Shown in pieces: positions 43,901-54,453 of a DNA stretch of 64,000 nucleotides. The stretch covers positions 2,820,501 to 2,884,500 of the forward strand of contig JARHVA010000316.1 in NCBI GenBank assembly GCA_037957365.1, in the 5' to 3' direction. Position 1 is the stretch's first letter. Each line of letters starts with the position of its first letter. Under the pieces are notes generated by a model. The model did no database searches, had not been told where the DNA came from, and was given only the letters and a program-made list of their open reading frames with translations. The stretch comes from Torreya grandis. Its lineage: Eukaryota > Streptophyta > Pinopsida > Cupressales > Taxaceae. A program made the translations under genes and the position numbers.

Positions 43901-44950
43901 ACAGAATCTTGAAATAAAACATGGAGCTAATGAAGATCAAATAAAAAAATATAGGAGACCAAAGTTGTCACATGTTTGCAATAAGTCTCAAATCAGAAGG
44001 AACCAACATCATCGTCTATCACCACGAAACATACCAGGCAAGATTTCAGAAAGCTCATAGGGGAATGTCACAGGTTGAGGAGGCTTCGTTGGACAATCCT
44101 AAGAGAAAGCCGAATGTGCCCCCTTAGAGCTCCACATAACATCCAAAACTGATGAACCTCTAGTAGTAGAGAAAAAACTAGTAAAGTGTATGTGTCTTTG
44201 TGACCCAAGTTGCGGACAAAGGGAAATACCCATGTTGTCGGTGACACAGTCGATCCACTCCGACTAAAATTAGATTTAAGGGTTACGGCACTCTAGTTGT
44301 AATATGCATAGAGGAATCATGTCTCATTGGACTATCTCCCTTTGCAAAAGAACCAATTGTATCTATTGGGTGATTGATCCCTCTGAAGATTGTAGAGGAC
44401 TAAAAGACGAAGCAATCAACCTGAGAGCTCTAGGAGTCCCATGTGATCTACATATAAGATCAACCACCTCTCGAAATGAAAGTGAAGTTTGATTAGGGTA
44501 CTGAAAGAAGGTGGATAAAGAACAGCTCAAGTCTCTAAACAAAAAATGGTATCACCCCTAGATCTCCTGGTATAGGGGACACCTAAAAATAAAGTGCTCA
44601 TTCTCAACCTCTTGGACAGGAAAAACAGAAAATCCTACAACTGCGCAAGATATGGTGGTCAGTCTCAACATGTAAATGGCAGGACCACACCCTTGGTTGG
44701 CAAAGGGGAATCATCAAAATGTGATCAATGATCTTGGAGATGGTTAGGCTGAATGACAATGCCTCTTAAAGGGAAGAAGGTGAGGAGAAGGATCTAAGTA
44801 AATATTTTAATGGAGAAAGCCGCTTAATAGACATGTCAATAGATTGAACTTTTGAAGGATCAGACTAGTCTCGGAATCCCAACAATGTCGATGTCAGGTG
44901 GGCCCTGAAAAACAAAGTGCCAAGTAGTTTTACAACCTGAAGCTAAATCA

Positions 44951-45880
44951 TCCAAGGATCCGAGATTTGGATTACATAAGAAATATGAAAAAATACAATG
45001 TTTATATACAAAATAAAAATAGATTATCAAGTGGATGAGAAGATAGTTTAAGGTGATAAGTTATATATATGAACGAAGGGGCGTGAACAATAAATCATAA
45101 CCTTGAAAAATGATAGGTCATAGCAACAGTTGATAACTTACGATACTTAATTGGGTATATAACATGCCCTCCCGTGTTAGAAAGGCTTCAAACATAAAGC
45201 AGAGATAGAATACGATAACCAATATGAATTTGATAAATTTATAAAGCAATGATGCATGAAATTGGGGCCAATCCATTTGAGATCAATCTTGACAGGCATC
45301 CAAAATATATACAAACTAACACTTGAATGTTGTTGACATGAACTCCAGGAATATTTCTTAGAACTTGAATTAGAAGTCCACATGTATATCTGATTATCAT
45401 GATTGAAATCTTCAAAACTCAGTCGTTGAAGGTGAATTTTTTTGGGATGATGAAGGCATCGGTAGAGTTCAACCTTTAGTTTCTTTGAAACTTACTAATC
45501 AACAATCTTAATCTTCACAATAGTTCTCAAATTTGATAGCATCAATATTGAATAACTTTCTGGTTTGAATTGCTTTTTGGCAAAAAGTTCGAACAAAAGT
45601 TTGAAGTTTTTTATTAGAATGAAAATCGGTCAGCTTAATCAAAGTTTATTTATCAACATATTGAATTTCATTTTGTCCTAACACTTTCTCTTCTCTTTTA
45701 AGTTTTAGTGAAAATAACTTGGTTATGGTTGCATTAGTGGAAAATATTTGCATCCTTTCCAAACAATGTTTTATCAATTAGTTTCAACCCATTAATTTGT
45801 GATGATAATCTTTGGTTTCGGAAATACCGTTATGAAACTTGTCGTTTTGCTGTTTCAAATACATCTTTAACAACTCATTT
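44951..45880. other. No gene recognised
   Basis: AT-rich sequence with only short frames lies between the minus-strand LINE and the plus-strand LINE that becomes recognisable near 45960. Confidence 0.35.
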
Positions 45881-46555
45881 CATTTTTTAATATTCAAATA
45901 TCTAATCTTATTTCCCTGCCTGGAAGAGTCCAAGTGTGCCAAAAAATTCTTGCTTCATAAAGTATCTACCATGCCTCGTGTTGGCTGTTTAATAAAACTC
46001 ATATCAACCTTTCGCACAAGATCATTAGGGACATTTTATGGTCTCATGGGAAGGGCAACATGAAAAGACATACTATAGACTGGAAGATTTGTTGTAAACC
46101 AAAAAAACATTGGGGGCCTTGCCCTGAAGGACTTGAAAATCCAAGGGATTACATTGGCAGCCAAGTGGTTTATCAGAGAGCTAAAAGGGGATGAACCTTG
46201 GAAAATTTTAATTAGGAACAATATTTTGTGGGGTTTCCCTAAAGGGAAGCCTAATTGGAAAGGGTTACACATCTTTGATCTTAGGACTAGATATTTCTCA
46301 GTTCAGGTTGCGGGGTCTCCCATCTTTCGCTCAATATGGAAGGCTTGGGAGTTGGTTAAGCATCTTTTTATTGCTGCCTCTGTGTTCAATGGTTTGAGTT
46401 CAACGTGCCAAGAGTATAGGTCCATTTGGTGGAACCTCATAGTCAACAAACAGCCTCTTGTGTTGACCAAGGAATTTTTTGCCTATGGTTTGCTAAGTCC
46501 CTGAAGACCTTTTTGTGACCTCTTTTCCCAGGATGGTTGGGCTTCATAGGCTGCA
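45880..46555 (+). pseudogene. LINE ORF2 fragment, left of the chromovirus
   Basis: Broken plus-strand frames encode the region after RT of a plant LINE: D-I-L-W-S-H-G-K-G near 46030, then L-K-D-L-K-I-Q-G-I-T-L-A-A-K-W (about 46120-46165) and W-K-I-L-I-R-N-N. The longest frame is 46133-46504. It ends D-G-W-A-S shortly before the chromovirus LTR, and the same LINE resumes at 52773. Confidence 0.65.
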
Positions 46556-47242
46556 TATACTGTCCTCCAACTCCACGCAGCAACCAAGAATAATAAAAAT
46601 CAAGAACACAACAGTCCAAAAACAAACGCAGCAGTCAAAAGAAGAAACACAGTAGTCACAAGAGGAAACGCAGCAGTCACAAGAGATCGTGGGAGTCCCA
46701 GAGGAAGATCGTAGCAGTCCAATGAAATATCGCAGCAGCCCCAGAGGGTCTATGCAGCCTTCAAACATTAATTAAACCATCTTGGGTTTAGCATAATTAT
46801 TAAGGAAGCCATTATTAATAATTAATTACTTTGCTGCGATAAATGTATTACTCAAACAGTCACCACTCTCAAGAAAGACACAACATTTGAGGGAGAGGTT
46901 ATTATATATTTATATTCATTCGTTGGAGTGGAAGAAAGACATCCAATCATTTTTATGTATTAAACATTCACCCTGTATAATCTTAATGCTTATGATTACA
47001 ACTGAGGATGAAACCCCTCAAAAATAAGATCGGATACAAGAACGAAAACCCTTGTAATCCTAATCTCAAGGACGTAAACCCTTGAGATGTTTATTGTGAA
47101 ATTTGAGTTATGAAATTATATACTAAAATTCATTTGATTTAAATAAACTATTTTAAAGTACAAATTCTATATTTATTTTATTTTAAACGGAATTTCCAAG
47201 GAAATCAAATTTTCATATAATATTTTGGTTCGGAATATTACA
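46556..47242 (+). repeat. 5' LTR of the chromovirus
   Basis: Begins TATACTGTCCTCC (partner TGTAATGTCCTCC, so the terminal TG is mutated) and ends CGGAATATTACA directly before the PBS. It is 687 bp and close to the 3' LTR, differing mainly by a short GAAATATCGCAGCAG segment and small indels. Confidence 0.85.
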
Positions 47243-47243
47243 G

Positions 47244-47257
47244 TGGTATCAGAGCTC
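47244..47257 (+). other. Primer binding site of the chromovirus
   Basis: TGGTATCAGAGCTC begins one base after the LTR and matches all 12 bases of the initiator-tRNA-Met site TGGTATCAGAGC. Confidence 0.93.
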
Positions 47258-47271
47258 TTCATCCTGCCAAT

Positions 47272-48663
47272 TTGTGGAACGTAAACTTCATGCAAGGCGA
47301 AGATAAAGAAATCCGCTATTATTTGAGAAATAAAAATAAGAGTTCCGGTCATCAAAGAGAAGAAATAGAAAGGGAAGAAGAAAGGACCAATATGGAAGAA
47401 AGGAATGGAGATGATGAACGGATTGATAGGCTTGTCCAAGGTCAGGAACAACTGGCTAATACAATGAACGGATTGATAGCCTTCGCAATGCAATCTTTGA
47501 CAACTAAAAGATATCAAAATGAGGAAAATGGTCGTTCTAATACTAGCCATAATCAAATCTTACACAAAACAACCACAAGTTCTTCAAACAGACCTTTTCA
47601 GCCCAAATTTATTTCAAGAGTAGAATTAAGTAGAGAAGAAGAAACCCAAACTTCATTTGGAGAGGGCCTTACAGCGGATTTTGAAGAATATTGAGCCCTT
47701 TTAGATGATTTACGAAGGGAAATATTGTTCACAAAGTTCATGGAAATGAAAAGAAATCGTAATGGCACTAGAACGGAGCGTAGACCCCAAAATAATCAAA
47801 AATATCTTCAGCATGCATTGGGTAAATTAACTTTGTCCACTTTTGACGGCTCTAACAAATGCACAACTTGAGCATGGATCCAAAAAGTAGATACAAATTA
47901 TCTCTCTAACCTATAATGGAAGTAATAAAATTCGCAACCCTTCATCTTGAAGGAATAGCTCATAAATGGTGGTACCATGGATGGATTACGCAAGGGCATG
48001 ACCTTATTAAATCATATGATGAATTTACTAAGAGGTTGATAGAAAAATTCGATAGAATTGACCCCGAAATTCATTTCCAAGAATTGGCATTATTAAAACA
48101 AAGTAGTAATGTGGAAGACTATGTGGCAGAATTTCAATGGCTCGTCGTGATGGTTCCAGACATTACTGAAAGGAGGCTCATAGTATTGTTCATGGAAGGA
48201 TTGATTGAACCACTCAAAGGTTTAGTCAAAGCTTTTAATCCCCCTCTCTCCAAGAAACAATTAAAGAAAGATCTAGATTTAGAGACGTCAACACCAAGGA
48301 ATAAAATTGTACCATTTATACAACCAAGAATAACCAATAATGGACAACCACAAACCATGCCTTCAGGGTAACAAGAGTCTCTCCAAGAAACAATTAAAGA
48401 AAGATCTAGATTTAGAGACGTCAACACCAAGGAATAAAATTGTACCATTTATACAACCAAGAATAACCAATAATGGACAACCACGAACCATGCCTTTAGG
48501 GTAACAAGAGACAACACCCTATAGCCAACAAAGAAAACCACTCCAATCAGGAGGATTCCAACCAAGAGACCCACCTAAAACGGATAAAGAAACAGAAATA
48601 AGAAATGAGCTGAAGAAAAACTTATGCTTCGCTTGTAAGGACCCTTGGGTACCAGGTCACCGT
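47272..48663 (+). pseudogene. Gag of the chromovirus
   Basis: The frame 47272-47694 gives an acidic/basic helical N-terminus. After stops near 47694 and 47870, frame 47916-48371 carries the capsid-like core: L-E-G-I-A-H-K-W-W ... Y-D-E-F-T-K-R-L-I-E-K-F ... V-E-D-Y-V-A-E-F-Q. A 133-bp tandem duplication follows and breaks the frame. The zinc knuckle C-F-A-C...P-G-H-R-C is at about 48628-48663. Gag would form the particle and bind RNA. Confidence 0.85.
48245..48510. repeat. 133-bp tandem duplication in gag
   Basis: Copies 48245-48377 and 48378-48510 both begin TCTCTCCAAGAAAC and differ at only two positions by eye (CACAAACC/CACGAACC and CTTCAGGG/CTTTAGGG). The period is not a multiple of three, so it shifts the frame. 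Its near-identity means it arose late, after or around insertion. Confidence 0.93.
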
Positions 48664-48666
48664 TGT

Positions 48667-49602
48667 TTGGGAAAGGGGCAAGTCCATTACACCAAATTTG
48701 TTTCATATGGTGAACCGGACAAAGAAAAGGTCATAGCTAGAGAAACAATACATGAATTAGACGAAGGGGAAAAAACTTTGGAGGGCACCTTTGCAACTTT
48801 ATCAGGAGCTCCTAGATACCATCCCTTTAGAGTAAGAGGGAGTCTACAAGGACAAAAAATCGCTGTATTGATAGATACTGGGGCCACCCACAACATCATT
48901 GATGAAGGGTTGGTAACAAAAATGCGTTTAAAAACAGAAGAATTTCAAGGTTTTAAGGTCACAATTGCTGATGGTTTTACCATTCTATGCACTCGAAGAA
49001 TTCCACTACTCCATCTCACGTTGGGAAGACATCAAATAAACGATGATTTCTATGTAGTGGGCATTGGCAAAACAGATTTGGTAATTGGTGTACAATGGCT
49101 ACATTCCTTGGGGGAATTTACCCAAAACTATCATACCATTGAATTAAAATTTAAAATAGATGGGAAGGAAATAGTTCTTCAGGGTATGGCTAATGGAGCC
49201 CCCCAAGTGGTTACTGCCAAGAGGATGGAAAGGGCATTCACGAAAGGCCAAGTTTCATGGGCAACACAATGTTTTTTGAGTTCTATAAAATCGGAACCAC
49301 AAAGACATCATGAAGATATTCAGCCCAAAATTTCTAAACATGCTAAGGTTTTTGAGAATATCCCACATGGGTTGCCACCGGATAGAGGGTTTCAACATAT
49401 TATTGAGTTAGAAAACGGTACCAAGCCAATAATAATTACACCTTACCACCACCCCAGAATCTATAAAGATGAAATTGAAAAAGCTATCAAAGAATTGTTG
49501 GAGATGGGGCATATTAGGCCAAGTTCAAGTCCTTTCGCCTCGTTTGTGGTCCTAGTTAAGAAGAAAGATGGCACATTGAGAATTTGCATAGACTACCGTT
49601 AA
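48667..49602 (+). pseudogene. Protease and start of RT of the chromovirus
   Basis: A single 311-codon frame. Residues about 66-75 read V-L-I-D-T-G-A-T-H-N-I-I, an intact D-T-G aspartic-protease site. I-G-V-Q-W-L follows as the C-terminal strand, and the RT begins around residue 230: G-L-P-P-D-R-G-F-Q-H-I-I-E-L. The frame ends after V-L-V-K-K-K-D-G-T-L-R-I-C-I-D-Y-R at a TAA, one codon beyond the conserved R-x-C-x-D-Y-R block. The protease matures the polyprotein. Confidence 0.88.
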
Positions 49603-50160
49603 TTGAATAAAAACAATATTAAGAATAGATATCCGATACCAAGGATTGATGAATTAATCGATGAGTTTCATGGAGCTAGTTTCTTTTCAAAAATTGTTTA
49701 AAATCAGGATACCATCAAATACGAATGCAAGATGAAGATGTTCAAGAAACAGCATTTAGATATCATTATGGGCATTTTGAGTTTTTGGTTGTCTTTCGGA
49801 TTGACCAATGCTCCTGCCACCTTCAGTGCTGTATGAATGATATATTCGGTAAACATTTGAGAAACTTTGTGTTGGTTTTCTTCGATGATATATTGACAAA
49901 GGAACAGTTGAAACATTTAGACATAGTTTTGGAAATATTGGAGCAGCAATCTCATTTTTGCTAAAAATGTCTAAATGTGAGTTTGGAATGACAGAAATTT
50001 TATACATGGAGCATGTCATCAATAGACAAGGAGTGCACGTTGATCAAGATAAATTTCGAGCTATATTAGATTGGCCCCCTCCTTCTAGCATGACTCAATT
50101 AAGAGGATTCTTGGGGTAATGCACTTACTATCGAAGGTTTGTTAAAGGGTTCTCTCGGAT
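49600..50160 (+). pseudogene. RT palm of the chromovirus
   Basis: After the stop at 49600 the RT continues ([16 protein letters not shown]) through shifted frames. 49725-49964 contains V-L-V-F-F-D-D-I-L, the catalytic box with F-F-D-D in place of the usual Y-x-D-D. 50020-50150 contains the thumb region I-L-D-W-P-P-P and L-R-G-F-L-G. Several frameshifts show that it is inactive. Confidence 0.82.
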
Positions 50161-50170
50161 AACTACCCTT

Positions 50171-50640
50171 TTGACTAATTTAACCAAAAAGGGAGCTTTT
50201 CATTGTACTGAAATTGCTAAATCAACATTACATAATCTTAAAAAAGAAATGAGTTTGTGCCCCGTGTTGGCTGTACCAAACTTCTCATTACCCTTTGTGC
50301 TGGAATGCAACGCATCAACGGAAGGAAACGGTGTTGTCCTAATGCAGCAAGGCCATCCAATTGCATTTGAAAGCCTGAAATTGAAAGATCATGAACACAA
50401 GTACTCTATATACGATAAAGAAATGTTGGCAATCATGCATGCGTTGGCCAAGTGCCGTCAATATTTGGTATGCGGGAAATTCGTGGTGAGAACGGATCAT
50501 AATAGTTTGAAACTTTTCTTAAGTCAGAAGAATTTAAATGATAGACAAACAAAAATGGATGAGCAAGGTCCAAGCCTTTGATTTCGACATCAAATATGTG
50601 AAAGGAAAGAATAATGTTGTGGCGGATGCATTATTGAGAA
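50171..50640 (+). pseudogene. RNase H of the chromovirus
   Basis: The frame 50171-50581 shows [15 protein letters not shown], where chromoviruses have C-D-A-S, so the first catalytic Asp is Asn. Then come Y-D-K-E-M-L-A-I-M-H-A-L with the Glu and V-V-R-T-D-H-N-S-L-K-L-F with the second Asp. The frame shifts near 50540 into D-I-K-Y-V-K-G-K-N-N-V-V-A-D-A-L, the usual end of the domain. Confidence 0.85.
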
Positions 50641-51690
50641 AAGCATCTTTGTGCTCCATATCTACAATTGCAGCTGATTGGAAGGTTTTCATAATAGCTG
50701 AATATGTTAAAAATGCGTCCGCTAATGCGATCTTAGAGGGTAAAACTATGGATAAACGATATAAGGTAGTAGGTCTCATTGTGTTTAAAAACAGAATCTT
50801 CTTGGTACCAGAATCAAAAGTTAAGCATAAAATGTTAAAGGCTATTCATAATAGCGCCTTCGCAGGGCATCCAAGTTATCTTAAGACATAAACAGATAAG
50901 AGAAATGTTCTTTTGGAAAGGACTTAAGAGTGAAGTTCTTAAGTACACTCAGGAGTGTCTTACTTGCCAACAGAGCAAAATAGAGCACAAATTTCCAACA
51001 GGATTGTTGCAACCTTTACCCATCACCTCTTAGAAATGGGAAGGAATTTCAATGGATTTTATTACTAGATAGCCCGTGGTTCAAGGGAAGAGTTGTTTGT
51101 ATGTCATTGTTGATCGTTTGATAAAGTATGCTCATTTCTTTCCTCTTCCCACTAAATATGATGCCCCTTTGGTAGCTGGAATATTCTTTAGAGAAATTTT
51201 CAAATTACATGGTCTGTCGAAGAATATTGTTAGTGATAGAGATAGTAGATTTATGAGTTCGTTTTGGCAAGAACTCTAAGTTGACCCCAAGCACAAGTTA
51301 CCATCCTCAAACAGATGGTCAAACAGAAGCCGTCAATAAATGGATTGAAGGGTATTTAAGGAATTATATCTCCGGACAACAAAATGCATGGATCAAATGG
51401 TTGCACTTGGGAGAATTCTGCTATAACACTCTTATCACAGGTCAATTGGAATGGCACCTTTCAAAGCTTTGTATGGGTATGATGCACAATATTTTGTGGA
51501 CTTGGTCATTCCAAATAGTAGAGTTCCAGGAGCCAAGGACTTCATTCAACAAAGTCAAGATATCCTTAAAACGTTCAAGGATAAACTTCAGCAAGCACAA
51601 TATCAACAAAAATTGAATGTCAATCAGCATAGAACAGAAAGAAAATTTGAAATTGGGGACATACAATATTTGCGTTTATAGCCCTATAGA
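50641..51690 (+). pseudogene. Integrase of the chromovirus
   Basis: The zinc-binding part has H-N-S-A-F-A-G-H-P-S (about 50845-50880), with Y-T-Q-E-C-L-T-C-Q-Q-S-K at about 50945-50985. The core has M-D-F-I-T (about 51050), V-I-V-D-R-L, I-V-S-D-R-D-S-R-F with the second Asp (about 51220), and Y-H-P-Q-T-D-G-Q-T-E with the Glu (about 51298-51325). A C-terminal stretch ends F-E-I-G-D-I-Q-Y-L-R-L at 51681. Stops at 50891, 51033, 51070, 51280 and 51681 break it. Confidence 0.85.
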
Positions 51691-51699
51691 CAGACCTCT

Positions 51700-52167
51700 A
51701 TGAAACAAAGTGGAGCCGAGAAACTCAAACCACGTTTCTACAAACCATATAAAGTCACACGAAAAGTGGGAGAGGTTGCTTACGAGTTGGAATTACCTGG
51801 TTGTAGCCGAATACATAATGTATTCCATGTTTCACGCTTGAAAAAGGCAATTGGCCAACATATTACCCCTTCTATAGAGCTACCACCATTAGACGAAGAA
51901 GGCAAGTTGATCTTAATACCCAAAGCTATCCTTAAGGCTCATGAAAAAAGGTTAAGGAATAGAAGTATCACGGAGTATTTAGTTCGTTGGAAAAATTTAC
52001 CACTCGAAGATGCCACGTGGGAAGGAGCGTCGATTCTTGAACACCCCAATTTACAATTGCTTGAGAACAAGCAATTTGAGGATGGAAGGTCTGTAATGTC
52101 CTCCAACTCCATGCAGCAACCAAGAATAATAAAAATAAAAAACAAAACAGTCCAAAAACAGAAGTAG
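51700..52167 (+). pseudogene. Integrase end and chromodomain of the chromovirus
   Basis: An open 155-codon frame. The first part contains the G-P-Y/F-like tail (K-L-K-P-R-F-Y-K-P-Y-K-V ... Y-E-L-E-L-P ... H-N-V-F-H-V-S-R-L-K). Residues about 80-125 form the chromodomain: I-T-E-Y-L-V-R-W-K-N-L-P-L-E-D-A-T-W-E, a fold that binds modified histones and directs insertion. The frame runs 75 bases into the 3' LTR, which starts at 52092, so the polypurine tract GAGGATGGAAGGTC (52078-52091) is translated. Confidence 0.9.
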
Positions 52168-52772
52168 CAGTCAAAAGAAGAAACACAATAGTCACAAAAA
52201 AAAATGCAGCAATCAAAAGAGATCATGGGAGTCCAAGAGGAAGATCGCAGCAGTCCCAAAAGGTCTATGCAACCTTCAAGCATTAATTAAACCATCTTGG
52301 GTTTAGCGCCATTATTGAGGAAGCCATTATTAATAATTAATTACTTCGCTGCTATAAATTAATTAATTCAGCATTAATTACTCGAACAGTCACCACTCTC
52401 GAGAAAGACACAACATTTGAGGGAGAGGTTATTATATATTTATATTCATTCGTTGGAGTGGAAGAAAGACATCCAATCATTTTAAGGTATTAAACATTCA
52501 ACCTGTATAATCTTAATGTTTATGATTACAATTGAGGATGAAACCCCTCAAAAGTAAGATCGGATACAAGGACAAAACCCCTTGTAATCCTAATCTCAAG
52601 GACGTAAACCCTTTAGACGTTTATTGTAAAATTTGAGTTCTAAAATTATATACTAAAATTCATTTGATTTAAATAAATTATTCTAAAGTACAAATTCTAT
52701 ATTTATTTTATTTTAAATGGAATTTCCAAGGAAATCAAATTTCCATATAATATTCCAGTTCGGAATATTACA
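52092..52772 (+). repeat. 3' LTR of the chromovirus
   Basis: Starts TGTAATGTCCTCC, ends CGGAATATTACA, 681 bp, matching 46556-47242 with few differences. It preserves the original TG start lost in the 5' LTR. Confidence 0.9.
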
Positions 52773-54453
52773 TTGAAATTAAGTACATGTTTCAAGTGTC
52801 ATCCTCTCAACCCAGGACTTATTCTTTGCTTTCAAAAGCTCTCCATACTGCCAAATTTGTTTTTATTTTTGATGATGAGTTCTAGGATAGCATTAAATGG
52901 ATTAACAACCCTCCTATTAATGAATTTACCATGAAGATGTTATACGATAAGCTCTCTTTTTCCAAAAGCCTTTACCTCAGTCTAAACCGTAAGTGGCATG
53001 TCTGTGATCCTCTTCACAACTGAATGTTTAGGTTTAAGGTGATCTGGGCTTCTTGTCTTGAGCCAAAAAAGTCATGTTTTAGATGGTTACTCTTGCATAA
53101 TAAGTTAGTTGTTGGTACTGTTCTTGCTAAGGTTGGTATAAGTAAGCCCTTTTGTCTTCTTTGTGGTGACTTGGAGACCATTGAGCACCTTTTCTTTAGT
53201 TGTCCCTATGCTTCTAGAGTTTGGAACTGTTGCTTAAAAAGTTGGTCTTGCTTGTTTGATTGTGATATTTCTTGGTTTAACATTATTTTTGGTTATGTTT
53301 GTGCTAAGAAAAAAGTTCATATTTTCTTCCACAAGTTTTGGTTGGTGTTTTCTATTAAGATTCTTTCGTTTATATGGATGCAAAGGAATGTGGAGAATTT
53401 TCAATTAAAGGCTAGGGTGTTTACTAACTTCATAGTTGAAGTTATCTATAGTATTGTTTCTATGCAGATTTTTCTTCAGTTGAAGATGCCATAGTCTCAA
53501 ATGGAACAATTCCTTAAGACGGGCATGATGAATATTACTTCCAGCTTCCTGTTGGATACCCTAGATTGAGACCTGCTCCAAATTGGAGGGTGTTTCATAA
53601 TATTGCGGCTGATGTGCAGATCTCAGAATTTGATTGGGAAATAATGGAGTCCTATTTTGAACAAGCAGATGGCCCTGTCCCAACTTGGGTCAGTTCCTCA
53701 AATTCTGATAAAGATGGCACTGACATTTGGATTGCTGCTAACAAAGATGTCCTTTTGACCCTGCAAGCATCTAGTTCCCAGGCAGAGCAGGATCAGATTA
53801 GTGGGGAACTTGGTTAGTGATTATGGGTTGGCTTATGTTCTTAATATGGGTACTGGCATTGGTCTTGTGGGTCCTCCTCTCACTGAACCTGACTGTGGGA
53901 CTGCTCTTGGCTCCCATGGGAGTATTATGCATTCTAATGTTGCGAATTTGATTGAACAAATGTTAGTGAGCTTGCAGCAAGGCTGGAAAAGTTTATTGAG
54001 AAGGGAGGTAAAAAAGAAATTGATGATCTGGTTCAGTTTGTTAAGCATTCTAACTTGAAAAGTCTTCTTGAGCAGGCTGAGTAATTTAGCCCTCCTTCCA
54101 GTCTCCGGAAGTCTACTTCTGGACAGCAAGAACCTGAGCATGAGATGACTATCCAGCTGGGACCTGACGGTAATGGCAGGGATTTTTCTAGTTTTCATGA
54201 TGGTGCTAAGTTAATTGATTAGTTTTGGTGGCTGTGTTGTCCTTCTTGAGGACAGTGTTTGGTGTTTTTTGTGGTTTCTGCTATTGGTTCTTTTTGTTGG
54301 TGCCACGTTGTGGTGGCCGTTTTTTATATTGTAATAGTGTTAGCTATGAACTGTTCTTCCTACTCTGTTTTTTGAGGCATAGTGGCTGTCTATATGGTTG
54401 TTTTGTCTTCGGACGTATATATTTTTGTTAACATTCTTGCAATATAAAAAAAA
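52773..54453 (+). mobile_element. LINE fragment, right of the chromovirus, to its A-rich tail
   Basis: Directly after the LTR an open frame with two stops leads into 53024-53494: F-R-F-K-V-I-W-A-S-C, then C-L-L-C-G-D-L-E-T-I-E-H-L-F-F-S-C-P, the zinc-binding reverse-transcriptase-associated domain (zf-RVT) at the end of plant LINE ORF2. It continues the frame interrupted at 46555. A further protein-like frame at 53566-53817 (N-W-R-V-F-H-N-I-A-A-D-V) is unassigned. The element appears to end at TATAAAAAAAAT near 54453. Confidence 0.65.

Larger units (their letters stand above)
41826..44950 (-). mobile_element. (TTTC)n-tailed LINE, interrupted
   Basis: The plus strand starts GAAAGAAAGAAG then TTATATTAATGTCCACC...CTCAATGGGACTT, the family end. 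Beyond the MITE at 41904-42579 the LINE end continues to about 42730. LINE coding resumes near 44030-44200 (shared phrase with 28600-28700), and the motif V-E-N-E-H-F-I-F-R-C-P-L-Y-Q-E-I is at about 44555-44620. About 1.2 kb in the middle (42740-43900) does not match the other copies and is probably a further insertion. Confidence 0.55.
46556..52772 (+). mobile_element. Ty3/gypsy chromovirus, full length but decayed
   Basis: LTRs (46556-47242 and 52092-52772) bound an interior in the order PBS, gag with zinc knuckle, protease, RT, RNase H, integrase, chromodomain, polypurine tract. The chromodomain and iMet PBS make it a chromovirus. The C-F-A-C-K-D...P-G-H-R-C knuckle resembles the Tekay/Del style, but I do not assign a lineage firmly. 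Flanks CTGCA and TTGAA agree at 3 of 5 positions; insertion within a LINE frame supports the borders. Total length is 6217 bp. Confidence 0.88.
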
